Positions 26,253 through 35,113 of a stretch of DNA of 64,000 nt are shown piece after piece. The notes below the pieces were generated by a model. It saw only the letters and a program-made list of their open reading frames with translations. It made no database searches and had not been told where the DNA came from. The number at the start of each line of letters is the position of its first letter. The stretch's first letter is position 1. Source of the DNA: Crocinitomicaceae bacterium. GTDB lineage: Bacteria > Bacteroidota > Bacteroidia > Flavobacteriales_G > Salibacteraceae. Location: assembly GCA_002713215.1 (NCBI GenBank), contig PAVO01000019.1, positions 62,001-126,000 of the forward strand, given 5' to 3'. Both the position numbers and the translations under genes were made by a program.

Positions 26253-27080
26253 TCAGCCTTTTCTAAGAACATTCAATGTTACACCGGCCAATACCATGGC
26301 GATTCCGGCAAAAGTCATCCATTCGTATCGTACTCCGAAAATAAAGAAGTCAAATGCCAGCGCATAAAAGATACCAGTGTATTTAAGGGGGGTTACCACG
26401 TTGGCCTTTTCAATATGAAGTGCTTTGGTCATGAACAGTTGACCTATTTGAGTAAAAATACCCATTAATATTATGGTAAGCCAATCGATACCCATTGGCC
26501 AGACCCAGTTTGAATAACTCAACACCAACATGATTGGAATGGCAACCAAGGGAAAATAAAGGACAATGACAACGGGTTTATCTGTTTTACGCAATATTCG
26601 AATGCAGTTATAGGCTAATCCGGCGAACACTGCAGAAAGGAGCCCGGCACCTAAATAGAGGTAACTCAGGTCGGGATTGAATTTTTTTACAAGAAGTACA
26701 CCTATAATTGAGATTAAGAAGTACACCCACCGAATAGGCTTCATAGGTTCTTTTAGCAACCAAATGGCAAATAGCGCCGTAAAAATTGGAGATAAATACT
26801 GAAGGATAGCAGCCGTGGAAATAGGAAGGTTCTGTAAGGTATAGAAATATAAGGTGAGGGCTATGGTTCCAAAAAAACCTCTAAAGAAAAGCACCAGTTT
26901 GTTGTTTCCAAAAGGGGGTATTCCTTCCCTCCAAATCATAGCTCCAGACAAAACGACTGAAACTAAGGAGCGAAACAAGACCAGTTCTGTAGTCGGTAAA
27001 TGCTTTAAGAACTTTACACACAACTGCATAAAAGCAAATCCAGTTACGGAGATTAGCATAAACCGAATACCCTTACTCAT
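26253..27080 (-). CDS. EamA/DMT-family transporter
   Basis: 275 residues from the ATG at 27080 (MSKGIRFMLISV); the frame from 27095 would place its first codons over a promoter-like CACATTTG that ends 4 nt before this ATG. Ten helices in two EamA repeats; LLKEPMKPIRW after the fourth helix is typical of the RhaT/YojE-like DMT group. Substrate unknown. It converges with the HNH gene with a 1-bp gap and diverges from pheS. Confidence 0.87.
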   Translation of the reverse strand: MSKGIRFMLISVTGFAFMQLCVKFLKHLPTTELVLFRSLVSVVLSGAMIWREGIPPFGNNKLVLFFRGFFGTIALTLYFYTLQNLPISTAAILQYLSPIFTALFAIWLLKEPMKPIRWVYFLISIIGVLLVKKFNPDLSYLYLGAGLLSAVFAGLAYNCIRILRKTDKPVVIVLYFPLVAIPIMLVLSYSNWVWPMGIDWLTIILMGIFTQIGQLFMTKALHIEKANVVTPLKYTGIFYALAFDFFIFGVRYEWMTFAGIAMVLAGVTLNVLRKG

Positions 27081-27144
27081 GGTGCAAATGTGCATTTTTC
27101 ATTTGATGCATGGGTTTAACTTGCAACATTGCTAATCAAAGAAT

Positions 27145-27152
27145 TACATTTG
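27145..27152 (+). promoter_or_regulatory. -7 promoter element (TACATTTG) of pheS
   Basis: Perfect TAnnTTTG, 17 nt before the ATG at 27170. It rules out the longer reading frame that begins at 27110. Confidence 0.65.
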
Positions 27153-27169
27153 CGGCCCAATTCAGGTAC

Positions 27170-28207
27170 ATGCTCGATAAAGTAGAGGAACTCATTCAGG
27201 AAGTAAAATCGCTTCAGGCGGAAAGCGCAGAAATTGCGGAAAACCTACGCATTAAGTATTTGGGACAAAAAGGTCTGGTTAAGGGCCTGTTTGCTGAATT
27301 TAGGAATGTACCCCATGAAAGCAAAAAAGAGTTTGGCCAGAGGTTGAATCAGCTCAAGAACTTAGCCGAGGAAAAAATTGCGGAATTAAAATCTTTAACT
27401 GAAAACGAAAGTGGATCAGCTCAAAATGAGTTGAATGACCTAACCCTACCTGGAGTTGAGGTTCCTGTTGGGTCCAGGCATCCACTTAGTTTAGTTCGTC
27501 AGGAGATCATTGACATCTTTACTCGAATTGGGTTTACAATTTCAGAAGGCCCTGAAGTGGAGGATGACTGGCACAACTTTACCGCATTAAACTTTCCCGA
27601 AGAGCATCCGGCCAGGGATATGCAGGACACCTTCTTTGTGAAGAATAAGTTTTCTGATGAGGAATTGGCGTTAAGGACTCATACTTCTTCGGTGCAGGTA
27701 AGGGTAATGGAATCGCAGGAACCACCCATTAGAACCATTTCTCCCGGGCGTGTTTTTAGAAATGAAGCCATTTCGGCTCGTGCACATTGCATGTTCCACC
27801 AAATTGAAGGGCTATATATAGATAAAGACGTAAGCTTTGCAGACATGAAGCAAACACTGCTCTACTTTGCACAAGAATTCTTTGGTGCGGATGCTAAAAT
27901 CAGGTTACGTCCTTCTTATTTCCCGTTTACAGAGCCAAGCGCCGAAGTTGATGTTTGGTGGGGACTGGAGAATGAATCTGACTACCGGATTACGAAAGGT
28001 ACCGGTTGGTTAGAAATAATGGGTTGCGGAATGGTAGACCCCAATGTGCTTAAAAATTGTAATATCGACCCGGAAGTATATAGTGGTTATGCATTTGGAA
28101 TGGGAATCGAACGAATTGCGATGAATAAGTACGGAATTAATGATTTAAGAATGTATTTTGAAAATGATGTTCGATTTTTAAGGCAATTTTCGGGCGCAAC
28201 TCATTGA
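27170..28207 (+). CDS. pheS: Phenylalanyl-tRNA synthetase alpha subunit
   Basis: Catalytic subunit of the alpha2-beta2 enzyme that charges tRNA(Phe). Started at 27170 (MLDKVEELIQEV), after the promoter element; 345 residues, normal. The N-terminal coiled coil (about 1-85) binds tRNA. Class II motifs: RVFRNEAISARAHCMFHQIEG (motif 2, about 195) and AFGMGIERIAMNKYG (motif 3, near the end). The beta-subunit gene pheT is not adjacent, so it must lie elsewhere, as is usual in Bacteroidota. Confidence 0.96.
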   Translation: MLDKVEELIQEVKSLQAESAEIAENLRIKYLGQKGLVKGLFAEFRNVPHESKKEFGQRLNQLKNLAEEKIAELKSLTENESGSAQNELNDLTLPGVEVPVGSRHPLSLVRQEIIDIFTRIGFTISEGPEVEDDWHNFTALNFPEEHPARDMQDTFFVKNKFSDEELALRTHTSSVQVRVMESQEPPIRTISPGRVFRNEAISARAHCMFHQIEGLYIDKDVSFADMKQTLLYFAQEFFGADAKIRLRPSYFPFTEPSAEVDVWWGLENESDYRITKGTGWLEIMGCGMVDPNVLKNCNIDPEVYSGYAFGMGIERIAMNKYGINDLRMYFENDVRFLRQFSGATH

Positions 28208-28239
28208 TATACTAGGCATGCAGGGCTTTTAAAAAAACA

Positions 28240-28270
28240 TTGCCTTTTTTCAATTAAATATTTTTCTTTG
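28240..28270 (+). promoter_or_regulatory. Promoter of acpP (TTG - 20 bp - TTTCTTTG)
   Basis: A -33 TTG at 28240-28242 is followed after 20 bp by TTTCTTTG (one mismatch to TAnnTTTG), giving a leader of about 25 nt before the acpP ATG. Spacing fits the Bacteroidota consensus. Confidence 0.5.
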
Positions 28271-28300
28271 CACAGAATTTAAAACTCAAAACTGAATACA

Positions 28301-28534
28301 ATGTCAGACGTAAAAAGTAATGTAATCTCTATCATAGTTGACAAACTTGGAGTAGAAGAATCAGAAGTAACTATGGAAGCTAGCTTCACTAATGATTTAG
28401 GAGCTGATTCTCTTGATACCGTAGAGCTTATTATGGAATTCGAAAAGGAATTTAACATCGCAATTCCAGATGATCACGCAGAAAATATCGCCACCGTAGG
28501 TGACGCTGTAACTTATATAGAAAAAACTGTCTAA
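28301..28534 (+). CDS. acpP: Acyl carrier protein
   Basis: 77-residue acidic carrier of growing acyl chains in type II fatty acid synthesis. The phosphopantetheine site is Ser37 in [10 protein letters not shown]. Typical length and composition. It is followed 38 bp later by fabF. The last four codons and the stop form half of a perfect hairpin (see 28520-28546). Confidence 0.97.
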   Translation: MSDVKSNVISIIVDKLGVEESEVTMEASFTNDLGADSLDTVELIMEFEKEFNIAIPDDHAENIATVGDAVTYIEKTV

Positions 28535-28546
28535 GACAGTTTTTTC
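28520..28546 (+). terminator. Perfect 12-bp hairpin with the acpP stop codon as its loop
   Basis: GAAAAAACTGTC (28520-28531) and GACAGTTTTTTC (28535-28546) are perfect complements separated only by the TAA stop of acpP. The T-rich right arm followed by TTTT makes it a plausible leaky terminator between acpP and fabF, letting acpP be made in excess. Confidence 0.75.
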
Positions 28547-28572
28547 TTTTCCCCTAATCCACACACATTTAT

Positions 28573-29820
28573 ATGGAGCTTAAGCGAGTTGTAATAACTG
28601 GGCTGGGAGCCTTGACCCCGATTGGAAATACGGTTTCAGAATATTGGGAAGGGCTCATTAATGGAACATCCGGTGCAGCACCAATTACAAACTTCGATGC
28701 TTCTCACTTTAAAACCCAATTTGCCTGTGAGCTAAAGGGCTTTGATATCATGAATTTTGTAGACCGGAAAGAGGCCCGTAAAATGGACCCTTTTTCGCAA
28801 TACGCAATCGTGGTAGCAGATGAAGCCGTTGCAGACTCAGGTTTAAGTTCCGAGACTTCTGATCCTGATCGTATTGGGGTTATATGGGGTTCAGGAATTG
28901 GTGGAATAGGGACATTTCAAAATGAAGTTGCCAATTTCTTAGGCAACGAAAAGGTTCCAAGGTTTAACCCATTCTTTATTCCTAAAATGATTGCGGATAT
29001 TGCGTCCGGTCAAATTTCTATAAAGCATGGATTCAGAGGACCAAACTTTTCTACCGTTTCCGCTTGTGCTTCGTCTACGAACGCAATGATCGATGCTTTT
29101 AACTACATACGTTTAGGAAAAGCTGACGCCATTGTTACAGGTGGCTCTGAAGCTTCAGTTGTAGAGGCTGGAGTTGGTGGATTTAATGCGTTAAAAGCGT
29201 TGTCAACCAGAAATGATTCTCCGGAAACAGCAAGTCGTCCATTTGACCTCGATCGAGAAGGTTTTGTATTGGGTGAAGGTGCCGGAGCAATAATTTTAGA
29301 AGAGTTGGAACATGCTCAAAATAGGGGCGCGAACATTTATGCTGAAATTATAGGTGGAGGAATGTCTGGTGATGCTCACCACATTACCGCTCCACATCCA
29401 GAAGGGCTAGGTGCGCTCAATGTAATGCGTGCAACCCTTAAAGACGCCGAAATCGATCCTACCGAAATCGACTACGTTAATGTTCACGGTACTTCAACTC
29501 CTTTGGGAGATGTTGCTGAGGTTAAGGCCATCCAAAGTGTTTTTGGTGACCATGCTTATGACCTTAACATTAGCTCAACCAAAAGTATGACCGGGCACTT
29601 GCTTGGTGCTGCTGGAGCCATTGAAGCAATAGCGTGTATCAAAGCCATTGAAAATGATATGGTACCTCCAACGATCAATCACTTTACTGATGATCCAGCC
29701 TTAGATTCTAAGCTTAACTTTACGTTTAATAAAGCTCAAAAACGTATAGTAAATGCTGCACTCTCCAATACATTTGGGTTTGGTGGCCATAACGCTTCAG
29801 TAATTTTCAAGAAACACTAG
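28573..29820 (+). CDS. fabF: Beta-ketoacyl-ACP synthase II
   Basis: Condenses malonyl-ACP with acyl-ACP in fatty acid elongation. Catalytic triad visible: Cys165 in VSACASSTN, His in NVHGTSTPLGD (about 305), and His in MTGHLLGAAGA (about 342). Length 415 is normal. Shares transcription with acpP through the hairpin at 28520-28546, so it is expected to be expressed less than acpP. The downstream rnc has its own promoter element. Confidence 0.97.
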   Translation: MELKRVVITGLGALTPIGNTVSEYWEGLINGTSGAAPITNFDASHFKTQFACELKGFDIMNFVDRKEARKMDPFSQYAIVVADEAVADSGLSSETSDPDRIGVIWGSGIGGIGTFQNEVANFLGNEKVPRFNPFFIPKMIADIASGQISIKHGFRGPNFSTVSACASSTNAMIDAFNYIRLGKADAIVTGGSEASVVEAGVGGFNALKALSTRNDSPETASRPFDLDREGFVLGEGAGAIILEELEHAQNRGANIYAEIIGGGMSGDAHHITAPHPEGLGALNVMRATLKDAEIDPTEIDYVNVHGTSTPLGDVAEVKAIQSVFGDHAYDLNISSTKSMTGHLLGAAGAIEAIACIKAIENDMVPPTINHFTDDPALDSKLNFTFNKAQKRIVNAALSNTFGFGGHNASVIFKKH

Positions 29821-29892
29821 AACAAATTTCATCTTCATTAAACTTAATGCTAATTAGCCAATAGTTTGGCTCGTAATTAGTTAGACTTAATT

Positions 29893-29900
29893 TACATTTG
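29893..29900 (+). promoter_or_regulatory. -7 promoter element (TACATTTG) of rnc
   Basis: Perfect TAnnTTTG, 41 nt before the GTG start of rnc at 29942. Confidence 0.5.
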
Positions 29901-29941
29901 AAGGTCTAATGAATTATATACCTTTCAACTAAAGAGTTAGC

Positions 29942-30673
29942 GTGTCGTTTATCAAGTTTTTCAAAAAAACGAAATACACCAAAGAAGCCGATCAAGAGCT
30001 AGCCTTATACATTGAAAAAACCACGGGGAACATTCCTAAAGAAATTCAGCTGTACCACGTTGCATTAACGCATCAATCGCACTCTGATAGGCATGGCCTG
30101 GAGTACAATAACGAACGGTTGGAGTTTCTGGGAGACTCTGTTCTTGATATTGTAGTCTCTGAGTATTTGTATAGAGGATTTCCCGAAAAAAATGAAGGCA
30201 ATTTGACTATTATTCGTTCAGCCATTGTTAATAGAAAGAGCTTAAATAAATTGGCACTAAAAATTGGACTGGATAAACAATTAAAGACTTCGGTTAATTT
30301 AAAACAACCGGGAGTCTCTTTGCCTGGAAATGCCCTGGAGGCGTTTATCGGTGCCTGTTATTTGGACCTGGGATACAAAGCAGTGCATAAATTTATCATT
30401 GAAGGACTCATTGAAAAATACCTGGATTTAAATAGCCTGGAAAACGAATTTGAAAACTACAAGAGTACTTTGTTGGAGTGGTCTCAGAAAGCAGACAAAA
30501 AGCTTGAGTTTAAAGTAGAAACTGAACCCAATTCATCACCTTCGGCTAAGTCATTTAGTGCCTCGGTAACTATTAAAGGAGAAGATATGCGGGGCAATGG
30601 AAAGGGAAGGTCTAAAAAAATTGCAGAACAAAATGCATCACTGGCATTGCTTCAAAAATTGGGGATAAAATAA
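29942..30673 (+). CDS. rnc: Ribonuclease III
   Basis: Cuts double-stranded RNA in rRNA processing and regulation. RNase III signature ERLEFLGDSVLDIVV (about residues 53-67) and the second catalytic acidic region NALEAFIGACYLDLGY are intact; the double-stranded-RNA-binding domain occupies about 170-240 (NYKSTLLEWSQK to KIAEQNASLALLQKL). Starts with GTG (MSFIKFFKK). Length 243 is typical. A long near-perfect RNA hairpin begins 2 bp after the stop and may be cut by the enzyme itself. Confidence 0.96.
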   Translation: MSFIKFFKKTKYTKEADQELALYIEKTTGNIPKEIQLYHVALTHQSHSDRHGLEYNNERLEFLGDSVLDIVVSEYLYRGFPEKNEGNLTIIRSAIVNRKSLNKLALKIGLDKQLKTSVNLKQPGVSLPGNALEAFIGACYLDLGYKAVHKFIIEGLIEKYLDLNSLENEFENYKSTLLEWSQKADKKLEFKVETEPNSSPSAKSFSASVTIKGEDMRGNGKGRSKKIAEQNASLALLQKLGIK

Positions 30674-30675
30674 AA

Positions 30676-30753
30676 CAGTGTTGTAGAATAGTGTGGGAAT
30701 GACGTGTCTATTTATATAGTAGTTTTATTAACCCACATCATTCTATAACACTG
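30676..30753 (+). repeat. 22-bp inverted repeat just 3' of rnc
   Basis: Arms 30676-30697 and 30732-30753 with a 34-nt loop. In the rnc transcript 19 pairs are Watson-Crick, two are G-U and one is A-C. As DNA or minus-strand RNA the two wobbles would be mismatches, so the structure favours plus-strand RNA. No T-run follows, so it is not an ordinary terminator. It fits an RNase III substrate. Confidence 0.85.
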
Positions 30754-30825
30754 CATAAAATAAGTGTTTTGCAAACTGGTATTTAGAGGCTTAAAGTTAA
30801 TAATATTGCATACTCAAGGCAATTT

Positions 30826-31242
30826 ATGACTACTACCAAGCTGGAATTTGAATATGATTACGATTTTTTCCTGATCGGAATATTCTGTCACTTTAAAGAC
30901 TACCGATTGGCCTGGAGTTTAAACCGAAATCTGGATTTCGATTTGGAGAAACAAGGCGATTATGTGCTGGAAACAAAAGATCAACAACAACGGTTTTCTG
31001 CATACAATTATCATATAGAAAGCCAGGACTTGTATTACTACCTGTTGAACAACAGAAGTGAAAATGGCCTTCTAATTCCAGAGAAAAGAGAAGTAGATTA
31101 CTTTCTTATTGTGGACGGATTGGTAGAAAGTTCAAAAAAGGGAGAATTAATAAAATCAATAAGGAGTCTTAACGAGGTTTTATCTGCAGCAGAGATTAAT
31201 CCTTCAGAATTAAACTCCAAACAGAACCTTCTAATAGACTAA
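30826..31242 (+). CDS. IPExxxVDY family protein
   Basis: 138 residues. The name-giving motif is present as IPEKREVDYFLIV near residue 86. The family is confined to Bacteroidota and usually stands directly before pyk, as here (2-bp gap). Function unknown; there is no signal peptide or membrane helix, so it is probably cytosolic. The coupling suggests a role in or near glycolysis, but that is inference. Confidence 0.88.
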   Translation: MTTTKLEFEYDYDFFLIGIFCHFKDYRLAWSLNRNLDFDLEKQGDYVLETKDQQQRFSAYNYHIESQDLYYYLLNNRSENGLLIPEKREVDYFLIVDGLVESSKKGELIKSIRSLNEVLSAAEINPSELNSKQNLLID

Positions 31243-31244
31243 GA

Positions 31245-32675
31245 ATGAAATATTTAAATAATAAAACAAAAATCATAGCAACCATTGGCCCCGCTACGTC
31301 ATCGTACGATCAGTTGAAATCCATAATAATGGAAGGGGTAAATATTTGCCGGCTAAACTTTTCGCACGGCACTTACGAAGATCATAAACAAGTAATTGAT
31401 TCTGTTCGAAAGATCAACAAGGAATTAGATATTCAGACCGGGCTTCTCGCAGACTTGCAAGGACCTAAAATTAGAATTGGTGAGATTGAAAATGGTGAGT
31501 TTTCGATTTCAGCCGGTCAGGTTCTTCGATTCACGACTAAGCAGGTTCTTGGTAACGAAGAACGTGTTTGGATCAATTACGAAGAGTTTCCAAAAGATGT
31601 CAAAGTAGGGGACATGATTCTGTTGGACGATGGAAAAATCAGGCTTGAAGTATTGGAGACCAATTCGGTTGATGAAGTTAAGGCAAGTGTTGTTCATGGA
31701 GACGTTCTTCGATCAAAAAAAGGAGTAAACCTTCCCAATACGGAAGTTTCAATACCATGTTTAACCCTGAAGGACAAAGAAGACCTGGATTTTATTCTGG
31801 AGAATGATATTCCCTGGGTTGGATTGTCATTTGTGCGTAAAGCCAGTGATGTAATCGAACTAAAAGAGATAATAAAGGAGAAGGGAAAGTCGGCGTTTGT
31901 CATTTCTAAAATTGAAAAGCCGGAAGCCTTGGATAACCTGGAGGCTATTATAAAAGAATCGGATGGTTTAATGGTTGCACGTGGAGATTTGGGGGTGGAA
32001 ATTCCGATACAAGATGTGCCATTAATTCAAAAGGATATTGTGCAAAAAGGACGAAATGCCGGCAAGCCTATCATTATTGCCACGCAAATGATGGAGTCCA
32101 TGATAGAGAATTTTTCGCCTACCCGGGCCGAAGTAAATGATGTAGCCAACGCTGTTTTGGACGGTGCCGATGCGGTTATGCTTAGTGGGGAGACCTCAAT
32201 GGGTAAGTTCCCGGTTGAAGTGATTAAAAACATGTATAAGATAGTGCTTAGAATTGAGAAATATCCTGCGCTGTACAACTCTAAGGTTGAACCTGAATTT
32301 ATTCAGGAAAGGATGATTACCGATTCAATTTGCAACAGCGCAGCAGATCTGGCTCGATCGTCCCAGGCTACCGGAATTGTGACTATGACTTTTTCGGGAT
32401 ATACGGCGTTTAAGACCTCATCCTACAGGCCTAATGCTTACATTTATGTATTTACCGCCAACCCTAAAATTCTGGAAATGCTTAGCCTTATTTGGGGGGT
32501 AAAAGCATTCTACTACGATAAGTTTGTAAGTACTGACCATACCATAGACGACGTCAAGTTCTTTTTAAAAGATCAGGAGTATGCTAAAGTGGGTGATTAC
32601 GTGATTCATATTGCCAGTATGCCTATTGCAAAAAAAGGTATGACCAATATGCTTCGAATGTCTCATATACGATAG
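31245..32675 (+). CDS. pyk: Pyruvate kinase
   Basis: Last step of glycolysis: phosphoenolpyruvate and ADP to pyruvate and ATP. Seen: TKIIATIGPATSS at the N-terminus, active-site Lys in FVISKIEKPEAL, the metal-binding DGLMVARGDLGVEIP, and TRAEVNDVANAVLDGADAVMLSGETSMGKFP. The C-terminal domain is complete. Length 476 is normal. Operon with the IPExxxVDY gene. Confidence 0.97.
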   Translation: MKYLNNKTKIIATIGPATSSYDQLKSIIMEGVNICRLNFSHGTYEDHKQVIDSVRKINKELDIQTGLLADLQGPKIRIGEIENGEFSISAGQVLRFTTKQVLGNEERVWINYEEFPKDVKVGDMILLDDGKIRLEVLETNSVDEVKASVVHGDVLRSKKGVNLPNTEVSIPCLTLKDKEDLDFILENDIPWVGLSFVRKASDVIELKEIIKEKGKSAFVISKIEKPEALDNLEAIIKESDGLMVARGDLGVEIPIQDVPLIQKDIVQKGRNAGKPIIIATQMMESMIENFSPTRAEVNDVANAVLDGADAVMLSGETSMGKFPVEVIKNMYKIVLRIEKYPALYNSKVEPEFIQERMITDSICNSAADLARSSQATGIVTMTFSGYTAFKTSSYRPNAYIYVFTANPKILEMLSLIWGVKAFYYDKFVSTDHTIDDVKFFLKDQEYAKVGDYVIHIASMPIAKKGMTNMLRMSHIR

Positions 32676-32717
32676 TTATATTTAACAACTCAGTGTACGT
32701 TGGTGCGGCCTAATGCC

Positions 32718-32725
32718 TAATTTTG
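32718..32725 (+). promoter_or_regulatory. -7 promoter element (TAATTTTG) of the bacilliredoxin gene
   Basis: Perfect TAnnTTTG, 29 nt upstream of the ATG at 32755. A TTG at 32700-32702 is closer than the usual -33 spacing. Confidence 0.45.
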
Positions 32726-32754
32726 CACCCTAAAACAAATTCAAATAAAATACT

Positions 32755-33168
32755 ATGTATCCACCTGATTTAGTAGCCCCGATGAAAGAAGAACTTACTT
32801 CAGTAGGTTTTAGTGAATTAACATCTGCAAGTGACGTTGATACCGCTTTGAATAAGGAGGATGGTACCGTTTTGTTGGTTATAAACTCCGTATGTGGTTG
32901 TGCTGCAGCAAATGCTCGTCCGGCCGTAAAAATGGCCGTCGGTCACACTAAAAAACCAGAAGCTTTAACAACGGTTTTTGCAGGGGTTGATCAAGAAGCA
33001 ACTGCACAGGCTAGAAAACACATGCTTCCTTACCCTCCGTCTTCTCCATCTATTGCTTTGTTTAAGAATGGAAGGTTGGTTCATTTTATCGAACGTCATC
33101 ACATCGAAGGAAGACCTGCAGAAATGATTGCCGAGAATTTAACTTCGGCTTTCGACGAATTCTGCTAG
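32755..33168 (+). CDS. BrxA/BrxB-family bacilliredoxin
   Basis: 137-residue thioredoxin-fold protein with the family CGC motif (C47-G-C49 in NSVCGCAAANARPAV) in place of CxxC. In Firmicutes these proteins remove bacillithiol from protein thiols; many Bacteroidota also make bacillithiol. Length and conserved C-terminus (PPSSPSIALFKNGRLVHFIERHHIEGR) match. Its 3' end overlaps the converging histidine kinase gene by 4 bp. Confidence 0.93.
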   Translation: MYPPDLVAPMKEELTSVGFSELTSASDVDTALNKEDGTVLLVINSVCGCAAANARPAVKMAVGHTKKPEALTTVFAGVDQEATAQARKHMLPYPPSSPSIALFKNGRLVHFIERHHIEGRPAEMIAENLTSAFDEFC

Positions 33169-35102
33169 CCTAAAGGAATACGTACGGTTACCAGGGTTCC
33201 GCTATTGGGACTCGGTTCAAAGTTTATTTGTCCCTGAAAGCTATCTACTCGGCCTTTTAAACTTAAGAGGCCAATTCCGTCTGACTTATTGTTTTTTGGG
33301 TCAATACCCACTCCATTGTCTTCAACCACAAGGATAAGTTGCTTTTTAACCTGCATGAGTTGAATATGTACTTCGCTAGCGTTACTATGAGTAATTATGT
33401 TCTTAATCAGTTCCTGAATAATCCTGTAAATACTTACCTCTAAACGGGGGCTAAGTCTTCTGTCGATTTGAAAGTGTTCAAACCGATACGTTATTTTATC
33501 AGGATCGAGGCTTAAGTTTAGCATTTCTTCTATAGCCGAAATCATTCCTTTTTCCTGGAGAACACGTGGCATCATTCTGTGGCTAATCGAGCGCACATCT
33601 GAACTGGTTTCATCAATTAATTTCCCCATTTTTTCATATTCTTCCTTTACAGGGCGATCTCCTTTTTTCCATTTGTTGATTGTGTTTTCCCAGCTGAGTT
33701 TAACGGCTGCCAGCTGTTGGCCAATGCCATCGTGTAAGTCCTTGGCAATTTGTTTTCTCTCTTCTTCTGTGGCTTGTATTACAGCTTCACTTCCCTTCTG
33801 TCGTTCATTCAGCAAGGCCTTGTTGTGTTTCAATTCCTGACGTTTTCTAATGGAAAAGAAAAGCAAAAGCCCAAGTAAGATCACCAATACACTTATAACA
33901 ACTAGCGACTGAATTTGAATATTTCTCCTTTCCAGGTCTCTTTTCTTGATTTCATTTTCCTGATTAAGCCGTTCAATTTTGGCCTCTTTTCGTTCTACTT
34001 CAAATTCTACCTGGAGCTTCTGGAGTTTTTCATTGGTTTCTTTTTCATAAGCGTGCTTATTGTACTTTTCAAGGGAGTCTTTTAAGGAGCTGGCGAGTTT
34101 GTAATTCTTTTCAAAGTCGGCTATTAAAGCTGCATTGCCGTATAGCTCATTTAATATTCTAATGTACTCACCAGTTTGGGCAATCTCCAACCCATTTTCA
34201 ATACAGGATTTTGCTTTGCTTATTTCCTTATTATTAAAATAGACCAATCCTAAATTATTATACGCACTGGCCAGTCCATACATGTCATCAATTTTCTTTT
34301 TAATGTCTATTGACTTCAGTGAATATGCAATTGAACTATCTACTTCATCGATTCTGTCGTATATAATTGCGAGGTTGTGATAGGTTTTTGATAATCCATA
34401 ATTGTCCTTGACCTTCAACCGATAGGGTATGGCTTTCTTGCCCCAATAAATGGCAGAGTCGGGTGCATTTAAGAAAGTGTATGCCATTGATATGTTATGC
34501 ATGCTGGCACCGATTCCGTATGTGTTGTCAATTTCCTGGCGTAACCGAAGTGCTTCTATATGGAGCACAATACTTTTATCGGGGCTGTCCTTATCGTCGT
34601 ATATAAGTGCAATGTTATTTATTGCATTGGCGAGGCTTTGAGTGTTTTTAACCCTTCTGAAATAGGCCTCGGAGTTTCGATACCAGATTAAAGCAGAATC
34701 CAGTTTTTCCTGGTTCCAATAGATCAACCCAATGTTATTTCCAATTTGTGCCTGGGAGAGAGAGTCGTTGATTTCAATTGCGATTTTTCGTGCCTTGAAA
34801 TAAAGCGATAAGGCACTGTCATTATTTCCCGTAATGTCTTCGAGAATTCCAGCTACGTTTAGTGCCTTTAGTTTACCGTAGGGGTAATTGGTTTTTCTTG
34901 CGTCTTTCAGTGCAATTGAGCACAGTGTTTTAGCAGTATCGGGTTCGCTATAAGCATAAGAAAAGGCAACCGACAATTGCTTAAAAATTCGTGTACTATC
35001 TTCCTGGGTCCATTTGGCATCAGATGGCCCGACACATCCAAAAAGGAAAAATGAAAAGAGTATAAACCGACGAACAATCAAGGCAGCAAAATTGCCGCTC
35101 AA
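33165..35102 (-). CDS. TPR-containing sensor histidine kinase (LytS/NarX-like HisKA_3 type)
   Basis: 645 residues. N-terminal hydrophobic segment (RRFILFSFFLFGCVG, possibly a lipoprotein signal), at least five TPR units (about 60-330; repeated pattern like NIGLIYWNQEKLDSALIWY), a coiled coil (about 350-395), one membrane helix (SLVVISVLVILLGLLLFFSI), then HisKA_3 with the phospho-acceptor His in KDLHDGIGQQLAAVK, and an HATPase with VEDNGVGID and GIGLLSLKGRV. Periplasmic TPRs would sense a protein partner. It is the last gene of a three-gene operon with an ECF sigma factor. No NarL-type response regulator is adjacent, although such kinases normally have one. Confidence 0.92.
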   Translation of the reverse strand: MSGNFAALIVRRFILFSFFLFGCVGPSDAKWTQEDSTRIFKQLSVAFSYAYSEPDTAKTLCSIALKDARKTNYPYGKLKALNVAGILEDITGNNDSALSLYFKARKIAIEINDSLSQAQIGNNIGLIYWNQEKLDSALIWYRNSEAYFRRVKNTQSLANAINNIALIYDDKDSPDKSIVLHIEALRLRQEIDNTYGIGASMHNISMAYTFLNAPDSAIYWGKKAIPYRLKVKDNYGLSKTYHNLAIIYDRIDEVDSSIAYSLKSIDIKKKIDDMYGLASAYNNLGLVYFNNKEISKAKSCIENGLEIAQTGEYIRILNELYGNAALIADFEKNYKLASSLKDSLEKYNKHAYEKETNEKLQKLQVEFEVERKEAKIERLNQENEIKKRDLERRNIQIQSLVVISVLVILLGLLLFFSIRKRQELKHNKALLNERQKGSEAVIQATEEERKQIAKDLHDGIGQQLAAVKLSWENTINKWKKGDRPVKEEYEKMGKLIDETSSDVRSISHRMMPRVLQEKGMISAIEEMLNLSLDPDKITYRFEHFQIDRRLSPRLEVSIYRIIQELIKNIITHSNASEVHIQLMQVKKQLILVVEDNGVGIDPKNNKSDGIGLLSLKGRVDSFQGQINFEPSPNSGTLVTVRIPLG

Positions 35103-35113
35103 GTTAATTCAAT

